A stretch of DNA of 64,000 bases from Hymenobacter profundi (GTDB lineage Bacteria; Bacteroidota; Bacteroidia; Cytophagales; Hymenobacteraceae). The position numbers were made by a program, and so were the translations under genes. Positions 59,320 through 64,000 of this stretch are shown piece by piece. Below the pieces are notes generated by a model. It was given only the letters and a program-made list of their open reading frames with translations, had not been told where the DNA came from and ran no database searches. The stretch's first letter is position 1; each line of letters begins with the position of its first letter. The stretch covers positions 1-64,000 of the forward strand of contig NZ_JAHWGL010000002.1 of the NCBI RefSeq assembly GCF_019334315.1. The letters are read 5' to 3'.

Positions 59320-62300
59320 AGCAGGACCAGCCCAGCAACGCCGCCCCCGTACCCGCCGTGGTGCCGCAGCCCGTGCACCGCGACGGCCTGCCCGCCGTGG
59401 GCGCCAACGGCCCGGCCGGCAGCCCGCCGCCCCCGACGCCCGACCCGGCCGACTCGACCTACTTCCAGACCTACCGCAAGCCCATCCTGCTGGTGGCCCT
59501 GCTGCTGCTGGCGGCCGGCATCTTCGCCTACCAGCGCATGCAGACGGCGCTGTTTCCCGAAGTCACCTTTCCCAAAATCACGCTCATCGCCGACAACGGG
59601 CAGCAGCCCGTGGACCGGATGATGATAACCGTCACCAAGCCGCTGGAGTCGGCCGTGAAGCGGGTGAAGGGCGTGACCATCGTCAAGAGCAGCACCAGCC
59701 GCGGCTCCTGCGTGATTGAGGTGTACCTGACCTGGGACGTGGACGTGTACGCCACCAAAACGCAGCTGGAAAGCCGCATCAACGAAATCAAGGGGCTGCT
59801 GCCGGCGGGCGTCACCATCTCGACTGAGGCCATGAACCAGTCGCTGTTTCCGGTGCTGGGCTACACGCTGGAAAGCAGTTCCCGCTCCCCCATCGCCCTG
59901 CGCGACGCGGCCAACCTGGTGGCGCGGCCCCTGTTTTCGCAGGTGCCCGGGGCCTCCAACGTGGTGGTGCGCGGCGGCAAGGCCAAGGAATACGTGGTGA
60001 TTCCCGACGCCGTGAAGCTCACGGCCCTGGGCATCCCGCCGGGCCAGCTGCTCACGGCCTTCGCCAACACCAACTTCGTGCTCAGCAACGGCAACCTGGC
60101 CAACTTCCGCCGGCTCTACCTCACGCTGACGGATACGCGTTTGGCCGACGTGCGCGACCTGGAAAACGTGGTGGTGCGCGCCGACGCCGGCCGCGTGGTG
60201 CGCCTGCGCGACGTGGCCCGCGTGGACGTGCAGGAGCAGCAGGAGTTCGTTATCATTAACGCCAACGGCCACGACGCCGTGCTCGTGGACCTCGTGAAGC
60301 AGCAGGGCACCAACCTGGTGAACTTTGCCCGCGACGCCCACGCCAAGGCCGAGGAAGTGCAGCGCCTGCTGCCGCCGGGCATGAAGCTCAAGCCCTACTA
60401 CGACCAGTCGGCGTTTGTCGGCGACAGCATCGACAGCGTGGTGCACAGCATCCTGGAAGGGCTGGCGCTGGCCATCCTGGTGATGATAGTGTTCCTGCGC
60501 TCCTGGCGGGCCAGCCTGGTGGTGCTACTCACCATTCCGGTCACGGTGGGCTTCACGCTGCTGGTGCTCTACCTGGTGGGCATCACCATCAACATCATGT
60601 CGCTCGGCGCCATCGCGGCCTCGGTGGGCCTGATTATCGACGACGCCATCGTCATCATCGAGCAGATATACCGGGTGCACGAGGAGAACCCCAAGGAAAG
60701 CAAGTTCCGGGTGGTGCGCGAGGCCATCCGCGACCTGTTTCCGGCCATGGTGGCCTCCTCGCTGAGCACCATCGTCATCCACTTTCCCTTCCGCCTGATG
60801 AGCGGGCTGGCGGGCTCCTTCTTCAAGGAGCTGTCCGACACCATGCAGATTACCATGGTCTGCTCGTTTCTGGTGACCTGGCTGCTGCTGCCGGTGCTGC
60901 ACCTGCTCATCGGCTACCGCGCCGGCAAGCAGGCGCACGTCCACAACGCGGCCCAGGAGCAGGCCGAAAAGCTCAGCTGGCTCACCGGGCTGTTTGCCCG
61001 GCCGCTGCTGGCCATTTTGTTCGTAGTGGTGCTGGCGGGCGGGGCCTACTTAGTGTCGGGCAAGCTCGAAACCGGCTTTCTGCCCGACCTCGACGAGGGC
61101 ACCATCGTGCTGGACTACTACTCGCCGCCGGGCACGTCGCTGGAAGAAACCGACAAGATGCTGCGAGCGGCCGAGAAAATCATCATTGCCCACCCCGACG
61201 TGGAAAGCTACTCGCGCCGCACCGGCATCCGCATGGCCTTCCGCACGGTGCCGGCCAACTACGGCGACTACTCCATCCAGCTCAAAGCCGACCACCAGCT
61301 CAGCACGCCCGAGGTCATCAACCAGCTGCGCCAGCGTATCAACGCCACCCAGCCGGCGCTAACCATCGACTTCGGCCAGCGCATCGCCGACCTGCTTGGC
61401 GACTTGATGAGCACGCCCAGCCCCATCGAAATCAAGATTTTCGGCGACAACCAGGCCACCCTCGAAAAGCTGGCCCGCCAGGCCGGGCAGGTGCTGGAAA
61501 AGACGCCCGGCGTGGCCGACGTGGAGGACGGGCTGGTGGTGGCCGGCCCCGGCATCATCTTCCGGCCGGATTTGGCCAAGCTGGGGGTGTACAACCTCAC
61601 GCCCACCGACTTCCAGACCCAGCTCAACGCCCTCACCGGCGGGGTGCCGCTGGTGGGCATTGGGGCCAGTCAGGGCAACGTCTCGCCGGCCCAGAGCGCC
61701 ATGCTCGGCGGGGTGCAGGTGGGCCAGGTGCAGGACGGCGAGCAGATGCGCACCGTGCTGCTGCGCTTCGTGGACTTCCGCCAGAACTCGCTGGCGCAGC
61801 TCAAAAAGCAGCTCATCTTCCTGCCCGACGGCACGGCCAAGCCGCTGGCCTTCTTCACCGCCATCGACGTGGAGGCCGGCGAGGTGGACCTGCGCCGCGA
61901 AAACCTCAAGTCGGCCGTGGTGCTCACCGCCCGCCTCAACGGCCGGGATTTGGGCAGCACGATTAAGGAGTTGCAGCAGCGCCTGGGTCAGCAGCTGCCC
62001 CTGCCGCCGGGCTACACCGTGGTCTACGGCGGCGCCTACGCCGAGCAGCAGTCCTCGTTTCGGGAGCTGGAGCTGATTCTGCTCACGGCTTCGCTGCTGG
62101 TGTTCACCGTGCTGCTGTTTTTGTTTCGGGAGTGGCTGATTTCGCTGCTCATCCTCTTCATCTCGGTCATGGGCATCACCGGCTGCCTGCTGGGTTTGTT
62201 TTTTACCGGCATCCCGCTCAACGTGAGCTCCTACACGGGCATCATCATGATTGTGGGCATCATCGCCGAAAATGCCATTTTCACCGTCAACCAGTTCTAC

Positions 62301-62579
62301 GCCAGCCTGCGCGAGGGCGGCGACGTGGACCAAGCCATCCGCTTTGCCATTGCCCTGCGCATCCGGCCCAAGCTGATGACGGCCATCGGCGCCATCCTGG
62401 CGTTGATGCCGCTGGCCCTGGGCATCGGGCTGGGCGCGCAGATGCAGCAGCCGCTGGCCGTCTCGGTTATCGGCGGCTTTCTGGTGGCGCTGCCGCTGCT
62501 GCTGTTCGTGCTGCCCAGCGGCATGCGCCTGATTTATCACCGCCGCAGCGCCGCCCAGGAGCTGGCCGAGCGGGGCTAA
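59316..62579 (+). CDS. RND-family efflux pump (AcrB/CusA-like)
   Basis: 1087 residues, the length of RND permeases, with about 12 membrane spans. Charged residues for proton relay are in the fourth span (SVGLIIDDAIVIIEQI), and the repeated loop motifs (LALAILVMIVFLRSWRASLV; the second half VFTVLLFLFREWLISLLIL) follow the family. It exports drugs, metal ions or lipids from periplasm or membrane; the class cannot be fixed from sequence alone. The extra N-terminal Pro/Ala-rich cytoplasmic stretch (about 45 residues) is unusual. Confidence 0.9.
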   Translation: MKQDQPSNAAPVPAVVPQPVHRDGLPAVGANGPAGSPPPPTPDPADSTYFQTYRKPILLVALLLLAAGIFAYQRMQTALFPEVTFPKITLIADNGQQPVDRMMITVTKPLESAVKRVKGVTIVKSSTSRGSCVIEVYLTWDVDVYATKTQLESRINEIKGLLPAGVTISTEAMNQSLFPVLGYTLESSSRSPIALRDAANLVARPLFSQVPGASNVVVRGGKAKEYVVIPDAVKLTALGIPPGQLLTAFANTNFVLSNGNLANFRRLYLTLTDTRLADVRDLENVVVRADAGRVVRLRDVARVDVQEQQEFVIINANGHDAVLVDLVKQQGTNLVNFARDAHAKAEEVQRLLPPGMKLKPYYDQSAFVGDSIDSVVHSILEGLALAILVMIVFLRSWRASLVVLLTIPVTVGFTLLVLYLVGITINIMSLGAIAASVGLIIDDAIVIIEQIYRVHEENPKESKFRVVREAIRDLFPAMVASSLSTIVIHFPFRLMSGLAGSFFKELSDTMQITMVCSFLVTWLLLPVLHLLIGYRAGKQAHVHNAAQEQAEKLSWLTGLFARPLLAILFVVVLAGGAYLVSGKLETGFLPDLDEGTIVLDYYSPPGTSLEETDKMLRAAEKIIIAHPDVESYSRRTGIRMAFRTVPANYGDYSIQLKADHQLSTPEVINQLRQRINATQPALTIDFGQRIADLLGDLMSTPSPIEIKIFGDNQATLEKLARQAGQVLEKTPGVADVEDGLVVAGPGIIFRPDLAKLGVYNLTPTDFQTQLNALTGGVPLVGIGASQGNVSPAQSAMLGGVQVGQVQDGEQMRTVLLRFVDFRQNSLAQLKKQLIFLPDGTAKPLAFFTAIDVEAGEVDLRRENLKSAVVLTARLNGRDLGSTIKELQQRLGQQLPLPPGYTVVYGGAYAEQQSSFRELELILLTASLLVFTVLLFLFREWLISLLILFISVMGITGCLLGLFFTGIPLNVSSYTGIIMIVGIIAENAIFTVNQFYASLREGGDVDQAIRFAIALRIRPKLMTAIGAILALMPLALGIGLGAQMQQPLAVSVIGGFLVALPLLLFVLPSGMRLIYHRRSAAQELAERG

Positions 62580-62598
62580 CGCTCTATCCCCTTCCCTG

Positions 62599-63630
62599 AT
62601 GAAGAACGCAAACCAAAGGCTCCTGGCCTGCGCGGGTGCACTGCTGCTGCTGGCCGGGGGCTGCCACTCCGACAACCACGCGAAACAAGCTGCCGCGAAT
62701 CCGCCGGCGGCCGTGCCGCTGTTGCAGCTGCAGCACACCGTGCCGCTGCCCCACGTTAAGGGCGGCTTCGACCTGATGGCGCTGGACGCGGCCGGCCAGC
62801 GGCTGTTTGTGGCCGCCGAAGACAACCACACTGTGGAAGTCCTTGACGTGCGCAGCGGGCGGGCCCTGGCCAGCCTGCCGGGCTTCAACGAGCCGAAGTG
62901 GGTGGTGTACCGGCCCGAAGGCAACCGGGTGTTCGTTTCAACTGGCGACGGCCGCGTGACGGAGCTGGACGGGAAAACCTACCAGAAAGTGCGCTCTTAT
63001 GCCTTCCGCGAAGCCTGCAACAACCTGCGCTACGACAGCCTCCCCCAGCAGCTGGTGGTGGGCGTGGGCAAAAGCTTCGGGGCCCTCGGGCTGATAGACA
63101 CAGAGCGGAATGTGAAGGCCGGCGAAATTCCCCTGGCCGGCTACGCCAAGCAATTTGAGCTGGACGGCAACCGCATTTACGTGAACGAGCCGGCGTTGAA
63201 TCAGGTAGAAGTCATCGACCGCACCACCCGCAAGCCGGTCGCCACCTGGCCCGTTACAGGTTTCAGCCAGAACATTCCCATGGCCCTGGACCGGGTGCAC
63301 CACCGGCTGTTCGTGGCCTGCGCGCCGGGGCAGCTGGTGGTGTTTTCAACCTCAGACGGGAAGCCAGTGGCCAAGCTGTCCATTCCGGCGGACGCCGATG
63401 GCATCTACTACGATGCCCGGCGGGTCCGGCTCTACATTTCCTGCGGCGCCGGCAGCATCGCCGTGGTGCAGCAGCAGACGCCGGACCGCTACCAAACCCT
63501 GCAGCTGCTGCCCACCGTACCGGGTGCGGGCACCTCGCTGTACTCGGCAGCCCTGGACGCTTATTTTCTGGCCACCCCGCAAGCAGCCGGGAGGGTGGCC
63601 TCCCTCCGAGTCTACCGCGTGGAGAAGTAA
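62599..63630 (+). CDS. YncE-like beta-propeller lipoprotein
   Basis: 343 residues with a lipoprotein signal (LLACAGALLLLAGGCHS). Repeated blades of the YVTN/YncE type: MALDAAGQRLFVAAEDNHTV, GRALASLPGFNEPKWVVYRP, and RKPVATWPVTGFSQNIPMAL. Possibly a binding or periplasmic partner of the RND pump; 19 bp downstream of it on the same strand. ATG 62599. Confidence 0.78.
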   Translation: MKNANQRLLACAGALLLLAGGCHSDNHAKQAAANPPAAVPLLQLQHTVPLPHVKGGFDLMALDAAGQRLFVAAEDNHTVEVLDVRSGRALASLPGFNEPKWVVYRPEGNRVFVSTGDGRVTELDGKTYQKVRSYAFREACNNLRYDSLPQQLVVGVGKSFGALGLIDTERNVKAGEIPLAGYAKQFELDGNRIYVNEPALNQVEVIDRTTRKPVATWPVTGFSQNIPMALDRVHHRLFVACAPGQLVVFSTSDGKPVAKLSIPADADGIYYDARRVRLYISCGAGSIAVVQQQTPDRYQTLQLLPTVPGAGTSLYSAALDAYFLATPQAAGRVASLRVYRVEK

Positions 63631-63679
63631 TGGCTCCCTATTGGGCAGTGGGGCAGGGATACCCGCGCAAAAGCACACC

Positions 63680-64000
63680 TCAGAGCACCAGCCCGGGCAA
63701 CGGTAGCAAGAGCATCGCCGCACGCGCGGCGGGCCAGTCGTCGTGGTCCGGCTCCAGCACGCTGGCCAGCAGCAGGACCAGCCACGCCAGGCGCAGGTGC
63801 GGAGCAGCCCAGCTCAGCACCTGCACCGGGGGGATGGGCCAGGGCGAAAGGCTCAGCAGCACCAGCACCAGGGCGACATGCCAGAGGACCAGGGCCGTGG
63901 CCAGCCGCCACGGGTAAAGCAGCGCCCGCCGCCGGTCCTGGCGGGTGAGGCCGAGCAGGGTACTGCCGTAGTCGGCGGGGGCGGGCGGCCCCAGCCACCT
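63680..64000 (-). CDS. Membrane protein, partial at the window edge
   Basis: About 106 residues of the C-terminal end of a minus-strand protein that begins outside the window. Reading from the edge: PPAPADYGSTLLGLTRQDRR, then spans in LATALVLWHVALVLVLLSLS and LAWLVLLLASVLEP. It ends at 63680 after LLPLPGLVL. Family not recognised. Convergent with the YncE-like gene. Confidence 0.5.
   Translation of the reverse strand, partial: RWLGPPAPADYGSTLLGLTRQDRRRALLYPWRLATALVLWHVALVLVLLSLSPWPIPPVQVLSWAAPHLRLAWLVLLLASVLEPDHDDWPAARAAMLLLPLPGLVL

Noticed and set aside
1..64000. CRISPR arrays, tRNA or rRNA genes
   Set aside because: No regular repeat-spacer array, cloverleaf or rRNA-like sequence was seen on either strand.

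Overview
The window reads as part of a high-GC Bacteroidota replicon, most like Hymenobacter or a relative. The signs are TAnnTTTG-type -7 promoter boxes, LytTR/LytS signalling, YVTN beta-propeller lipoproteins, TlpA and DUF983 families, and few Shine-Dalgarno sequences. It opens with five ~21-22 bp iterons and a Rep_3-type initiator (1-1163), followed by an ArdC-like antirestriction gene. It is therefore probably a plasmid or chromid; the taxonomy is inferred from gene style, not from a search.

Layout: 1-2.8 kb replication and antirestriction. 2.8-3.7 kb gene-poor, with inverted repeats. 3.7-6.4 kb chromate module on the minus strand (ChrB-AraC fusion, DUF1259 protein, truncated ChrA). 6.5-6.9 kb a chimera of MFS and PAP2 gene remnants. 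6.9-9.3 kb cupin, SDR and flavin oxidase. 9.6-11.5 kb LytS/LytTR pair. 11.6-16.5 kb DUF305 and YVTN/lipoprotein cluster. 16.6-19.8 kb stress and membrane genes including Dps and a TMEM175-like channel. 19.9-45.5 kb a large sulfur island. 45.6-49 kb small membrane genes and decayed genes, including an Abi pseudogene. 49-54.3 kb three PAP2 genes, an EamA protein and others. 54.5-63.6 kb an OmpR/histidine-kinase pair and a TolC-MFP-RND efflux operon.

The sulfur island is the main interest. Around 32.1 kb an ArsR-type regulator sits between two arms that are read away from each other. Both arms carry, in the same outward order, a TsdA-like dihaem cytochrome c, a secreted DsrE-like protein, an AcfC-like binding protein and a DUF202 protein; each arm also has a 5'-nucleotidase/SoxB-like phosphoesterase. 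The plus arm adds TauE/SafE, a CstB-like persulfide dioxygenase-rhodanese fusion, two more rhodaneses, and the two halves of a YeeE/YedE thiosulfate transporter with a methyltransferase between them. The minus arm adds TlpA, a YeiH-type exporter, two LysR-type genes and an orphan cytochrome oxidase subunit I. Three copies of ATGAA-N6-TTCAT lie in the promoters of tlpA, arsR and tauE, and two copies of a second motif lie upstream of genes next to the LysR genes. Together this looks like a regulated periplasmic sulfane-sulfur/thiosulfate uptake and oxidation system, possibly feeding electrons to the orphan oxidase (inference).

Many genes outside and at the edges of the core are broken by single-base frameshifts, in-frame stops, truncations or small insertions. 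Two short insertion-like elements (29623-29804 and about 56700-56889) look undescribed. A third regulatory motif (TTCTGAGCA direct repeats, 11 bp period) marks three promoter regions around the two-component system at 54.5 kb.
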